A stretch of DNA of 64,000 nt from Hysterangium stoloniferum (GCA_015178975.1 WHVD01000141.1:62001-126000); one strand, 5' to 3'. Shown: positions 46,513-59,000, counted from the first letter of the stretch. Numbers and translations are program-made. The notes: generated by a model from the letters alone, not told the origin.

Positions 46513-48605
46513 AGAATTTTAATGATAAGTGTCAAAAAGCTTTCAATCTTTCAAAAAATTCTTTTTCTTCAGCTCCTATTCTGTTGCATTGGAAACCGGA
46601 CTTCCTGCTCATTGTTGAAACAGATGCCTCGGATTATGCGCTTGGAGCCATTCTGTCTATCCAGGACTCCGACGGAGAAGTCCACCCCATGGCTTTTCTG
46701 TCCCAGACTTTTACAGGAGCAGAGCTCAACTACAACGTTCATGATAAGGAACTCCTGGCAATTTTTTCAGCTTTCAAAGTGTGGCGACACTATTTGGAAG
46801 GCTCAGGAACTCCTATTGAAGTTGTAACAGATCACAAAAACCTGGAATACTTTTCTACCACAAAACTTTTGACCTGCCGGCAGGCCCGCTGGTCTGAATA
46901 TCTATCTGCCTTCAACATGATTATCCGCTGTCGACCTGGCCGTCTCGGCAGCAAACCTGACGCTTTAACTAGACGATGGGATGTCTATCCTAAAGAGGGG
47001 AGCAACGACTATGCCACGGTAAACCCGCACAACCTGAAACCTATTTTCACGAATCAACAACTTACTGCATTGGTCCGTGCAACTTTCCTCATCAATCCCA
47101 TTGTCCGTGGAATTATCATTATGGATATTGAGAAGTTACATCAAGATATTCTATCAGCAATTCCACTAGACCCGATAACTAAAGCTCACCTTGACAATCC
47201 TGTGGACCCCGATCAACCTCGGTGGTCTCTTGATCAGCATGGTTTCATTAGACTTGACAATTGCATCTATGTACCGGACTCCGACGGCCTCTGCCTCAGG
47301 ATCCTTCAATACAAACATGATCATCCACTCTCAGGACATGTTGGGTATAACAAAACTCTATCATTAATAAGAAGAGAATACACTTGGCCCAGACTCAGTG
47401 GATTCATTAAGCACTATTGTAAATCTTGCACTACTTGTCCCTGCTCAAAATCTCAGCGACACAAGCCATATGGCCTTTTGAAACAACTCCCGGTACCAGA
47501 ACACCCATGGAATTCTATCTCTATGGATTTCATTGAACACCCACCAGATTCTGAAGGCTTTTCCACCATTCTAGTTGTTGTTGACAGATTCTCAAAACAA
47601 GGTATATTCATTCCTACTTATGGTACAATTATGTCCGTGCAGTTAGCAGAACTTTTCATTATCCATGTATTTTCCAAGCACGGAGTTCCATCCCACATAA
47701 CTTCCGACCGAGGATCAGAGTTCGTATCTCACTTCTTTAGATCCCTCAGGAAATCCTTGGACATGAAATTACATTTCACGTCCAGACATCACCCGGAAGG
47801 TAATGGACAAACCGAATGTGTCAACCAGACATTGGAACAATATCTCCACGTATATTGCAATCATCAACAGGACAATTGGAAATCCTTGTTACCACTTGCA
47901 GAATTTGCTTACAACAATGCACCCTCGGCCACTACTGGCATTTCCCCATTCTTTGCAAATAAAGGATATAATCCAAATATTACAGTACATCCAGAACGAA
48001 ATCTCACCTCTGCTCATGCTCAAGAGTTCACCGCAGACCTCCACGAGCTCCATGAGGAACTCCGGACTGCAATAAAGTCCACCCAAGAGTAATATCAACA
48101 TTCAGCGGACAAACACTGGATCCTGCCACCCAACTTCAAGATTGGCGACTGTGTTTTTGTCAAAGTTCAATTCTTCCAGACTACCCATCCATCAAAAAAG
48201 CTTGCTGAAAAATATTTAGGTCCTTTTGAAATTATTGCACAAGTAGGTTCAGTCTCTTGGACTCTACAGCTTCCGGATAGCATGCGCGTGGTACACCCAG
48301 TATTTCATGTTTCTATGTTAGAACCTTGTACTGCTAACACTATCCTGGATCACATGCAATCTCCGCCTCCTCTGGTCATTATTGATGGAGAACCCGAGTT
48401 TGAAATCTCACAAATTTTAGATTCGAAAATTAATAAGCATCGACGCACTTGTAAACTGCTTTACTTGGTCAAGTGGGCGGGTTACGAGGGTACCGATGAA
48501 GAAACCTCATGGATTTTGGCCACGGAACTCAGTAATGCCACAGAAATTGTTACTGACTTTCATACAGCTTACCCACTCAAACCTGGACCACCATCGTCTC
48601 TCTGA
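46513..48605 (+). pseudogene. Element D RNase H, integrase and chromodomain
   Basis: After a one-base frameshift near 46513. RNase [51 protein letters not shown]. Integrase: HHCC finger (HDHPLSGHVGYNK ... CKSCTTCPCSK), DDE (SMDFIEHPPD, ITSDRGSEFVSHFF, GNGQTECVNQTLEQYL). A TAA at 48090, then RVVHPVFHVSMLEP and a chromodomain (FEISQILDSKINK, LLYLVKWAGYEGTDEETSW). Confidence 0.9.
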
Positions 48606-48792
48606 CCGCACTCTGCGGACCCCGTGTTATGTTTGGACTCATTTTCATTATTCCCTGTCGCCCTATGTCTCTCTTTGCTTTTACAGGTTCTGACATGTTT
48701 TCAAGTCCTTAAGCGGATTTTCCATGGACTTTCATCTTATGTTTTTCACGCTTTACTTTTACTTTAAAAAATTATCAAACTTTTATTTTATT

Positions 48793-49248
48793 TTAATCTC
48801 CATTTATGGGGCTATACCCAACCTCAGCTATCTCCTGAGGAAGCTCCGCTACCTCCACAGGCACCCTGTCCTCATCCGACCCAGCATCCTCGGAACTCCC
48901 GGCTTGCGGCTCCTCATATATATATCTGCCAAACTCTGCTAGGAACTTCCAAAATTCCGAGTGGAGCCCATGGAGCTCATTCACCACCACAACTTGGACC
49001 TTGTTGCTTTTTTGGAGCAACTCATTCTGGGCCTCGATGCCCTCGGCAATCTGCCCCAATACGTCATCCAACCCAGACATCCCGTCTGTCCCGCTAATGT
49101 CCCACACCCCAGATCCCGTGGGTTGCTCGTGGACGAGCGAGCACCTTGCCTTGAGGTGTGTGCACTGGTAGCACCCCGGTCCCCACCTGGACTCCACCTG
49201 GACTTTCGATTGCACTCCCATCAGAGATTTGGGAATGTCTACACCCAC
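48793..49248 (-). CDS. Possible fragment of a Cys-rich (Zn-cluster-like) repeat-associated protein
   Basis: 151-codon ORF antisense to the truncated 3' end of element D. It has a short Cys pattern, CYQCTHLKARCSL, like the second half of a fungal zinc-cluster motif. An amphipathic helical stretch (GIEAQNELLQKSNKVQVVVV) and an acidic tail follow. The first half of a Zn2Cys6 motif is not visible. I do not recognise the protein; similar short ORFs are common in repeat-rich basidiomycete DNA. Could be a gene fragment. Confidence 0.35.
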   Translation of the reverse strand: MGVDIPKSLMGVQSKVQVESRWGPGCYQCTHLKARCSLVHEQPTGSGVWDISGTDGMSGLDDVLGQIAEGIEAQNELLQKSNKVQVVVVNELHGLHSEFWKFLAEFGRYIYEEPQAGSSEDAGSDEDRVPVEVAELPQEIAEVGYSPINGD

Positions 49249-49284
49249 TATGTTATATTGAGTAATGCTAGCAGTGTTTCCCAG

Positions 49285-49356
49285 GGTCAGGTGGTGTAAT
49301 GGTTAACACCCCTGCTATATATGCAGAAGCCCTGGGTTCAATCCCCAGTCTGGTTA
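49285..49356 (+). tRNA. tRNA-like sequence, possible pseudogene
   Basis: 72-nt cloverleaf: acceptor GGTCAGG / TCTGGTT (several G-U pairs), D arm GGTGTAATGGTTAACAC, T arm CTGGGTTCAATCCCCAG, both A- and B-box like. The anticodon arm CTGC-TATATAT-GCAG would read TAT (Ile), but position 33 is A rather than T. A tRNA pseudogene or SINE head is as likely as a working gene. Confidence 0.4.
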
Positions 49357-49949
49357 TTCATTTTCTACACTTTTAACACACTATGTAGACTCCCTAGATC
49401 TATAGTAAGCTTTTATACCGACTAGTAAATAGGGATTTCGCGAAAGTAGGGTGTCTAGCCGAACTAGCTATCTCTCCTAGACAATATAAACGGCATCACT
49501 TTCCTGATGTAGATGAGCTTGTGGTGCTCGAAATCCAACACTTAAAGACAGTGTCATAGCACGTAATTTTTGTCTTATAATGTAGCCATGTATTATAATA
49601 TATACCCTGCTTTAAAGTGTACTACTTCGAGAGAAATCGCCCATTTTGTGAATGCGAGTAAAATTGCGGAGTCAAATTTGAAACCCCGCCCTAGGTGGAA
49701 CAATAACACCATGTGAATGTAACGATCTTACCTTTTTTTTTTTGTGGAGCATTTGGGATAAGGCGGAGTAGCCATGCCTCTCGCCTTCCACTGATAAGTT
49801 GTCGACTGTCTCGCGCCAGGTACAGTGTAGATCTCATAAGGCATAGTCAATAAAGCATAAGGTAGAAAGATATCTTGCGCACGGTCTCTGCCACACGTTT
49901 ACCACCTGAGGAAATGCATTTACGCACAACAGACAAGCTGTTTGTGTGG

Positions 49950-51250
49950 GACTCGAACCAGGTAAGGCCTTATGGAGGCTTCCCCTAGCTAATACCCACT
50001 ACAACCCCAATATCTTTCGTGGTCACATATACAGGTTTCTCTTTACCAAGCAGGCGTCCCTGTGTCCTATTCACCAAACTCAGAGGGATCCCTTTCTTCT
50101 TATAGCGGCTAGAATTTTTTGCCAGGAAGTCTAGTTGAATCCGCTGGGTTCACCCATCGGTTGCGGATCTCGTGCTCTGTTATCTCACCAGAGGTTCTTC
50201 CAAGTCCCTATCCGTTCCTCACAACGTGTCTTCTATATGAGACGGGCGGCTTCTGTTACATGGATAGCAAAAAGACGATTTCTAGCTGTATCTGGTTTCC
50301 CCTCCGGTGTCATATGACCCGTTAACCATGTCCTAATATAGTTCCTAGGGTGGTTTCGCGCCATACCTCACCATTTTTTGCCCACGCTTTTTCGGTCAGT
50401 TTCCAAATAGCCTTTCTCCGAGTGGATTCACAATCAAGTAATATATGTTCCATAGACTCAAGGCATTCACACTTCCCGCAAACTGCTCTTTCCTTGAACT
50501 GGGGATATTCAGCCGCCATTTCCCCAGTTTGTATGAATTATATAAGGCTCTCCACTTGAAAATTCCTATTAATGTGTTTTTAACGAATTGACAACTATAC
50601 CTTCCTTTCTGTAGGTTGTCAATTTGTCCAATCTTCTACCTCAAACGGACTCGGTCTACCATTATGTCTGTCTCACAATCAGTTCTCTTTGGTCCAGGAT
50701 GCCCCGGCATACCAGAACTTGTTTGGCGTGGCGGAGACATATACCATGCGTGCGGAAATTCTCAGGTTTCCTGCGTTGGTATCGTTTTTAACGCACCATT
50801 ATTCGCCAACTCATCAGTACCGTCATTTCCAATGTCTCCGCTATGTCCTTTGACCTTGTACCGTTCTTACTTCGATGTGGTGTCTTGTTTTATTTATCAT
50901 CTTCCTGGAACTCAAAAAAATATTAATAATATTTCGAGAATTCCAGTTTCGCGTATGTAGTATGGAACCGCCATGGAATCCGCGATGTATAGTCACCAGG
51001 AACCCCATTTGACCATATGTGTCTACAACCAGCTTACTATTGAAACCCCATTTCTTGCCTCTGGAAAATGATATCAGCCATGAGCAGATACCAACAAAAG
51101 GAAAGTTGTTATCGACACATATACCATATAAAATATACAGAGCTATTTTCAGATGCCCCCGCTTCAAACTGCAAGTACCTGAACGAAGATCCATCGAGTC
51201 GGTGGAATTACGTTATTGGCAATCAGTGACAGCATTTATTCTCCCTATTC
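49950..51250 (-). pseudogene. LINE fragment: RNase H and RT zinc-binding region
   Basis: Minus-strand reading, broken by stops and frameshifts, gives the 3' part of a non-LTR retrotransposon. The RNase H end is VKGHSGDIGNDGTDELANNG (near 50850-50800). The RT zinc-binding domain is CGKCECLESMEHILLDCE with TTLGTILGHG (50322-50519). Then RLFAIHVTEAARLI (around 50300). Upstream catalytic RT is missing. Confidence 0.65.
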
Positions 51251-52293
51251 ACAAATCGGCGTAATCAGCTAGAACGATGGCTGCTACGTGCATATGCGGG
51301 AGTGTTTTCCTGTTCGAGCTTTAAATTTCTCGAGGAACGCTTGAGTACGGTAGGCGACAGTCATTGTAGTGTGCTAAAAACGATTGGTGGATCTTGAGCA
51401 GAACAAGCCTTGTCATGCACACTCTATAATTATACGAGTTCCCGCCGCCATATCGAGTCTCGAATGAAAGAAGGCCATGATCTGCATTGCTAAAATCGTC
51501 TCTGATTATGCTGGTCAGGGCCTGGGGCAGATCTCCGTTCGGTTTCTATTCGGCTTATAATTGTATGTAGCGTCATTTTATTTTATGTGATTACTCATCT
51601 AGAAACAACACACTGACCACTGATTGAAACCGTCAAGCTAGTTTTCTTAGAGGGTGGTGTTCCGGGTGGCGCAGCGTTGAGAAGCCTTACTTGTTCTTGT
51701 GGCTTTAGGATCAAGAAATACAGGACGTGACGTTCCCTACCCTGAGATTGTATCTACTTTGAATGGTCGAGGCTTGGGTCATCGATGGTAAGCATCGCGT
51801 TTGGATGTTTGTTGCTTTCGTAACTACTCCCAATCATCCACCACGGCATCCGATTCTTATCTAGAAGACGTTGCGGTCCTTTGGTCAATTAGAGTGAGGG
51901 ACACTGCTTGGAAGGTGTACTCCGTGGTTGACTAAAAAGTTTGCTACGAGATTGGGTTGTTTTTAGCTGAATTTATGACATTTGCGCAAGTATATTCATA
52001 AGCCCACACTGCATCAAGGTCATAAAGAGACTGTTGTTGATGAAACTACGATTATAAATCTTCAAAATAAGTCAATAAATTGATTTTGAAATTTGCGAAG
52101 CATAAACCAGATCCAGACCCATCGAGGTGTTCTTGGAGAGACAACCCGTTATTTCCTCCGAATGCTCCGCGTTCTCTTTCCGTTCCCGCCTTGGCAACCC
52201 ATCCAAAATTTCATCCTATGGCGTAGAATAATTCCATTCCGGGACAGTATTTCTAATACAGACAAAAAACTTAACCTGGTGGGTGGTGGGTAA
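51251..52293. other. Intergenic, no gene seen
   Basis: No coding or repeat signature identified between the LINE fragment and the MET16 3' end. Confidence 0.45.
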
Positions 52294-53314
52294 TTACGAA
52301 GTTTCTACAGCCACATACGTGGCGACTGTCCGTGTGCCAAATGAGGAAGACAATTCTGTTAGGGATTCTGGTGCGACTAAAGGCTCATTCCCTCTAGCTT
52401 CATCCCGCATTCGCAGCTCTGTCTCGCGCTAGATGGAATGCGAAGTAAGTCGCGAAAAATAATCGTTAAATAAATAAATTAACCAACCTTCTCTTTCATA
52501 AGTTTTTTCATGACAAAATAATCTTTGTGTAAACCGCATTCGGTTTTGTCCTTCCCCTTCCATCTTCCAGAGCGTTCGCCAGCATCGCCTTCATCACTCG
52601 GAACAGTACTGTGCCAATCACCAATGCTCTTGTATCCTTGATCTAAAAGCTTGTTTCGTGGTACGTGATTTGCATCTAGGTATTCCTTGACTTGCTTAAA
52701 TGTCCAAGAAAAAAATGGGTTTAATTTAAGTAGTCCAGTCGAATCAACCTCTAGTGGTTGTAATGTGGTACGTTCGCCGCCTTGAGAGGCTCTACGACCG
52801 GTTATAACAGACTGGACATCAAGCGTGGTGTATGCTCGGCGTGCAGGCTCGACCTATACGACAGTCAGTAACGTAATTAATCCTTGCACCATATTCTTAC
52901 CTTGACTAGGTAGTCATATATGCTTTCGGAAAGTTCCCATAGTTTTTCTCCGTGGCGGGACTCGAAAGCTTCAACGGTATCAGTACCTTCAGGTTTAAAA
53001 ACGTGGACGGTTGAACCGTATCGTATTTTTACATCTTCTATAAGCTCTAATGTTTGAGGGAAATGGTATAAAGTATCGAGGAAAATAAGAGGTGGCGGGG
53101 TGGAAGTGAGTTGTGATAACATATCGATGGTCACCAACCCGGTCAGACCGAAGGCAGTTGTCTGATATAATTTCGGGAGATTGGAGATCCCCCATTCCAA
53201 AAGTTTCTGTGGAGATAGAGCCGATAAATGCGCATTTATTGTGTCAAGGTCTAACTGAGTCAAGGGGAGCTGTAGAGGACGGGGAACTGAAGATGAGGGA
53301 ATGGGAACAGGCAT
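52294..53314 (-). CDS. MET16: Phosphoadenosine phosphosulfate (PAPS) reductase
   Basis: Reduces PAPS to sulfite with thioredoxin in the cytosolic sulfate assimilation pathway. Three exons in minus order: 52901-53314, 52488-52853, 52294-52428; 915 nt, 304 residues. Nucleotide-binding loop QTTAFGLTGLVTIDML (51-66), IFLDTLYHFPQTLEL, the Arg-rich VITGRRASQGGERTTL, WTFKQVKEYLDANHVPRNKL, YKSIGDWHST, and the catalytic Cys244 in KTECGLH. There is no second CC pair, so it is the thioredoxin-dependent PAPS type rather than an iron-sulfur APS reductase. The C-terminal 44 residues form a short extension. LINE debris surrounds it on both sides. Confidence 0.94.
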
Positions 53315-54080
53315 AATTGATCGTGAGTCCTAAGGGAAGTGGTTTCAAATGATACATATTGTCTTTTAGCTAGCGGATTGCGTGCTCTTGCAAGATTTGT
53401 GCTGGCTTAGCTAATTCGTTCTGAGATGACTAACTCTCACGTCATCTTTGCTATTACTAAGCTCCCGGTCCGATATGACGGCACTGATTCCGCTTTCCTT
53501 TTCCGTTTCCCTTGTGCCCGGAACCCAATATAGCTCCTCCAACCCGCTGAGCTTGGCCCCCAGCTACCGAAAAATGGTCAATATAGTACAGGCGCCATTT
53601 TTCGGTAGCTGGGACCTCACCAAACATTACTATCAAGCTATCGTAGGAAATCACTACAATTCATTCCGAGGCACTGAAGCAAAGCGGCCATTAATCTGAC
53701 GATGAAGATAAAGATAATACAGTCAGGGTTAATGAGGCACTAAGATCACGACATATATACCATGTTTTGACGATCGTGTCGACATTTTATTCAGCAAACA
53801 GGTACGGTATCGCCGGAGCCGAATACCCGCACTATTCTGACTCCCAAGGTGTCATTCGCGTCTGGAAGAGTATATCAACCCAAAACGGCAAAATTTATAT
53901 TAACTGAACCATCAATCAGGTAGACGTTTTCGCCTCCCCGACATTTAACCATGAAGCAAAACAACAACATCATAGATGTCACCGGTTTTCTCGCCCCGCG
54001 GATGGTCCCATTCACTCGCAATAGGTGGGATCAACGTGACAATCATTGTAAAGTCGGTCCCCAGATGTGTCCATTTCATT
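53315..54080. other. MET16 upstream region
   Basis: Contains the MET16 promoter. A near E-box, TCTCACGTCATC, occurs at about 53434-53445, and the hairpin at 53559-53613 is the only other structure seen. Confidence 0.4.
53559..53613. repeat. Perfect 19-bp inverted repeat with 17-nt loop
   Basis: CCCAGCTACCGAAAAATGG at 53559-53577 and its exact reverse complement at 53595-53613. It lies 245 bp upstream of the MET16 start codon. A transcript would fold as a strong hairpin. It is not followed by a U-run, and it is far from any gene end. Confidence 0.9.
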
Positions 54081-54085
54081 TTTTT

Positions 54086-54990
54086 TACATAAACTGTAGG
54101 CTACGCCTTATGGTCGACTGCGCTCATAAAAATATAACCAGCTTTCTGTATAATCGGCTCCTAAAGCTGATCCCTGCATGGGCCACAGGCGACGAGTCTC
54201 GATGAGAGCGGTCGCTTCGATTCGTTAGGGAGAAGTTTACACCGACCATTTGGCATCCTGTTTCGCTTCCCCGCTTCAAAAAATTTCTTTGAACCTCCCA
54301 GTGAAATCCACAAAGCGAAAGACTACTGACATCATAACATCTGGGTCTCCAAAGAGCTCTGCTACAGACTTTGCGTGAAAGAAGAATCTCTTTGTAAACT
54401 TCGCTCTATGAGATTGGTGCCTGGGGTAACTCACTAGCCTAGGACATCCACTGTGGTCTCGTCTTCCGTGGGGCCTGTCAGACATTTCGGTGAGTCTGTC
54501 TTCTTAATCCTCCATATGTACTTCCAAAGAGGAGCATGTCCAGTGTGGAGTTGTTTAACGATGCTACTCGTCCTCCGATCCAGGCTGTCCGACAGCCTGC
54601 ATGAAGGTATCGTGTTGTCAATCTTTCCGCATTGTCGCGTATCTTAGCGAAGCTTGGAAGTCTTCCACGTGTTTTTGACGAGAGCTTTTGCTTGCACCTT
54701 CTTTACAGCTATAGCGTTGGCTGGCAATCCTCCTCGTAGAATCTTCTGAAGATAGTTTCTACCATTGCACTCGCCTTTTGCTGCGATTTTCGCATATCCA
54801 TACGTCTTTTCTCCTCCCTTTACATCCTTACGCCCTTGTGCCCCGGGACCCACATTAGCTCTAACGCCGTTACTCTTTCCCTGAGCTTGGCGTTATGGGT
54901 CTGGCGCAGCACCCTCTCTATCAGATATTGCCCGCCGTGGATTTCTTCGCATTTGCAACTTTCATTTTTTTTTAAAAAACAGTATTATAG
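54086..54990 (-). pseudogene. LINE fragment: RNase H end, zinc-binding and 3' end
   Basis: Minus-strand reading, frameshifted. RNase H end VGPGAQGRKDVKGGEKT and YAKIAAKGE (near 54850-54760), then RRTSSIVKQLHTGHAPLWKY and SPKCLTGPTEDETTVD (54600-54450). The C-terminus is KSVAELFGDPDVMMSVVFRF and VDFTGRFKEIF (54400-54276). The 3' sequence down to 54086 matches the neighbouring copy. Confidence 0.65.
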
Positions 54991-54994
54991 CCTG

Positions 54995-56010
54995 TGAGGG
55001 CTGCGCCCTATGGCCGACTGTAAATACACGCAATACAACTTATCGTAACTCTGTGCATCTACTATCGTCTGTGCATAGGCCCGAAGGCAAGAGACTCGGA
55101 GTCTCAGTGAGAGCAGTCGCTCGAATGTGGAGGATAGGTTTAAGGTAAGGTCAGCCTTCTGATCTTTTGCCCCCTCTTCCCACTCCAAAGGTCTCTTTGA
55201 GTTGGCCCTGTCGGTCCACAAAGCGGATTGAGTCCGGTATAGTATCAGGATCGGTAAGTAGCTTGGCGATGGACTTCGCATAGGAGGAGACATTTTCTTT
55301 CAGTTTCGCTCTATGAAGTCCATCCTGGGTGCATCGCCGTTTCGTCTTTCGTGGGGCAGGTCGGGCACTCCGGGGAGTCGGCTTTCCCAATCTTCCAGAG
55401 ATGCTTGTGGTAGCTGAATGGAGGTAGAGCTGTCTGGTTATCCAAGGTAATAAAAACCTGGTAGCCACGCGTTCTCCCGTTTTGACAACTTCAGTCTCGG
55501 CAGCAGTCCCCTACCTCCGCCCTGTACACCGTGTGCTTCTTGCGATTCCTGAGACGAAATTTCGATGCTGCTATCTCCTCCCCCCCCCTTCCCGACACCG
55601 ACACAGCCACCCCTCTTTCAATGTCAGAGCCATCTGAGAAAACCTGTATTCGCGCTGGAGTGCTCTGCACTATTTTCCCGCTTCTTCCTTATCCGGGGCA
55701 ATTGTCATGGTAAAGTCGCTTTCCAAGCGGCGGCGTCTGGGAGACTTTGATCGTCTCAGTAGCTTCGGGGTCACTGTCGAATGCGAAAGCCTCAAAAGGT
55801 TCTTGGATGGGGAACTGTGCCTTCACCGGCCGTGCCGCCTTCATCATGCGTTGGAATTTCATTTGTATATGAGTCGCCAACGAATTTATCGGGCTCAATA
55901 TATATATTAGCAATCGCTGAGTCAAGAATCCCACCCCCCAAGTCATCAGTGACTTCGAAGTGTTGCCCAGGATTACGCCCGTCATTACCAAGATAACTGA
56001 TTTCGAAGAT
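54995..56010 (-). pseudogene. Second LINE fragment of the same type
   Basis: Same family and orientation as 54086-54990: RNase H start VFSDGSDIERGVAVSV (near 55640) and TVYRAEV (near 55530), a deletion, then KADSPECPTCPTKDETAM (near 55370) and KSIAKLLTDPDTIPDSIRFV, DRQGQLKETF (55290-55190). It shares the 3' sequence CGCCCTATGGCCGACTG with the other copy (CGCCTTATGGTCGACTG). Confidence 0.65.
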
Positions 56011-59000
56011 ATACCTTACGTGCACACCCCACAGAATAGAATAGTGTCAGTATTGAAATCTAAGAGGACTGTGCGCAATGATACTAGACATGCACCATGC
56101 AAAAATGCTGATGGTTTCATCAGAATAGAATATTCAAAATCACCTACTCCTTCCCTCTCCACCAAATAACGAACCAAAAACTTCCACATTGAATGGAGGG
56201 TGAAAGTTCTTCCCTGAATTTTGGAGATCTGAGGACAGGCTGCAGACCTATGTTAAAGATAAAGTGCAGTTATACGCGGAGGTGGCTCGCCATCAGGCAT
56301 CGAGAGGAATCGGGGAGCGGCGGCGGGGAGGCTAGGCAGTGGGGTGGTGCTCACCGGTAATCGTTCCATTTCTGTTAGATAATAAAGTAGCATTTTCAAT
56401 TGCCTCATAATATATAAATATAACAGTACAGGGTATGGGGTGGACCAGAAATAAAAGGGATATCGAGTTAAAGCAACACAGTCCGTATTGAACTACCCTC
56501 CCAGTTCCGCATACAAGGTGGGGTGAGCATATTTTCAGACGAGCCTCAGGCTCCAGAGCAGGTGAGATAATTGACTTGGGGAAGTGGCTAAGGTCGAGAC
56601 ACTATGGAGTTGATTACCAATAATAATGGGCTGGCTCTTTTCTGCTCCTTTTGAAGAACCCGGGGGTGTTTCTGCGGTTTTACGAAGATGGATCTGGGAA
56701 CACGTCCTGATATTCATTCATATGCATGTTGTTAATTGCGTCCTGGGTCCCCAAAGCCCGCGCAAAAGTACAATGCGAATCTGCAAGGCTCCCAGTGCGC
56801 TGCAATGACGACATGAGAATAGGAAGTCGCGGGAAATAATAGGTTTACTTGCTTGCCAGCAAATGGGGATTTGTCGTTGAGGAGGTTAGATGTCACCTGC
56901 GAGCTTATGATCACAATCCCTTCAAGTTCGGATACCGTAAACAACGAACTGACAGCCAGCTTATCTTGTTCCTTCCGCTTAGCTAAATTGGCGGTCTTCC
57001 TCATGTGCTTGGAACCCCATACCCCGCGATCATGATGCTCTGTCGAGAAGGAATGCAATCGAGCCAGCTAACTTGCATTGTTGGTCTAAGTCCTGCCTTT
57101 GGGTTTTGACATTTGTGCTGCTGATAAGCATCTAAACTCCCTGTTTAACCACAATTAAACATCCACAGCGTAGGAAGGCTCAGTGTCAACAGGTTTCTAC
57201 CTATTACGTGGTTTCTGTCCATAACTACAGTCGGCAGATAATTGCTTAAAGCTCTCAGATCACATCTTTCCCGGTTGTCAGGGGATTCAAAAAATGAGCC
57301 CTGGCCCCAACATTGCTGTGCCTTCAAACCACACATGTAACAGTAGTTGTCATAGGGCAGAGGGATATAACGGTGTGGATTCCCCACCACACAACGTGCT
57401 CCGAGTCTTATCACGCATGATGGCAGCACTGACGGGGACATTTCGCCGGATTAACAGTGCTAGCCAGTCTACGTGCCTTTATCGGTCTTTGACTTGATCT
57501 CCCTCAATAGCAATAGCGAAGTGTCAATCGGGTTCACATCTAGATGTTCGTGCCGTACCATGACTCTGTAAGTCATCCCATCCATTTCCCGGGTTCACCC
57601 TGTGCACCCGGTACATTTTCAATGGCGCCAATCGTCTTAACCCAGACCTTCAAGCGATTTAGTTGTGTCGTGTTTACTGCTTCGCCTTGAGCTCTGAGTC
57701 GTCGGTTTGACACTTGAGGTTTGCTTACTTGCTCGGGTATATGGTGAGCCCGGATCTGCACCGCTACTTAGTATTTTGAAGATCCTGTAAGACATAGCGT
57801 AGTTTGGATGCAGCTCCCGCCTAGATTTAGACTCGCCGTTGTCGATCTTATCTTGATAATTACTATAATGTTACCTGACTCTCCACGCGGGAGGTCATGA
57901 AGATCTGCGGGCTTGTCTGGAGGTGGCGCTTGATGGAATAGAATCAATGATTGGAACGCTATGTGCTGCTGATCGTGGTCGCTTCTACGAAATAAAGATC
58001 CTTTCAGAGGATCGTTACTCGCACCGTACCACCCAGTCAAGGCACGTCAGCTCGTAGCGCATAAAAAAATATGCACATCGTCGCAAAACATTGGGGACAA
58101 GATAAGTTCACAACCCATCGGTATCTTCTATTTCATTAGGGAGTATTGGACAACTGCATTGTTACTTCTCACTGTCCGTGTCCGCTGACTCGAACGCTCT
58201 TAAATGACCTACTATCCTGACCCCACACATCTTAAATTACTTGCTCAATATTTGTTCAGTCTACTTGGCGTATGACATCTAGTACTGCATTAATATTTTC
58301 CGAATGTTTTATGGCACAAAATGCATTGTGAGACGAAAAAATGGCTTGCCACACTTGCCGAGCGGAGTTCAAATATGACGGGTCATGTATTGCCAGTGTT
58401 ACCACTTAGCAATATCTGGTTAAAGAAAGTTTAAATTCATCGGTGATTGGAAATACCTTGGTTCACCCTGCCACCATGAGCCTCCCTTTCAAACCCAGGA
58501 ATATACTTATTACCCATACCGGGGGCTGTGGTGCGGAGATTCTTACATTGCCGAAACGCTGAATAGACTCATATGTATTATGGGCACCTTGTTAATTAAT
58601 AACTAGCCAGCCATATTAATGTGATTTTCGAATCATCCATTGAATGCTGAGCGCGTTTGAAATTATCCAGCGCATGTGTGAACCCATATTCGTAACTAAA
58701 AAATTGTCCTAGATCCAGGCTCCGATGTGCAAGCATCATACAATACTAATACGACGATCCACTGGGTGTTGGTTTGATAACTGAATAAATACAGGTTCCC
58801 ACTAATACTCTAAATACATAGAATGAGTACTTGACATGTGAACTTGACCCAACAGTTTTTCTGAGTCTTTCATACTGCTTCTCTGAGCATCATAAAAATT
58901 TTCAAACACTTGATGGGTGTCAAACACATGTTCGATCACAGTAGCTCACATACTTACAATCTCTACTCAGATCATATCATGCATGAGGTGCATGTTTACG

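Larger units (their letters stand above)
43694..48605 (+). mobile_element. Second chromovirus (Ty3/gypsy), element D, decayed
   Basis: Plus-strand gag-pol of a different chromovirus: gag 43694-44881, protease-RT 44749-46398, RNase H-integrase 46584-48092, chromodomain to 48605. In-frame stops at 43832 (TGA), 45517 (TAG), 46396 (TGA) and 48090 (TAA) and one frameshift near 46513. No polypurine tract or 3' LTR follows, so it is probably truncated between 48606 and 48790. Confidence 0.9.
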
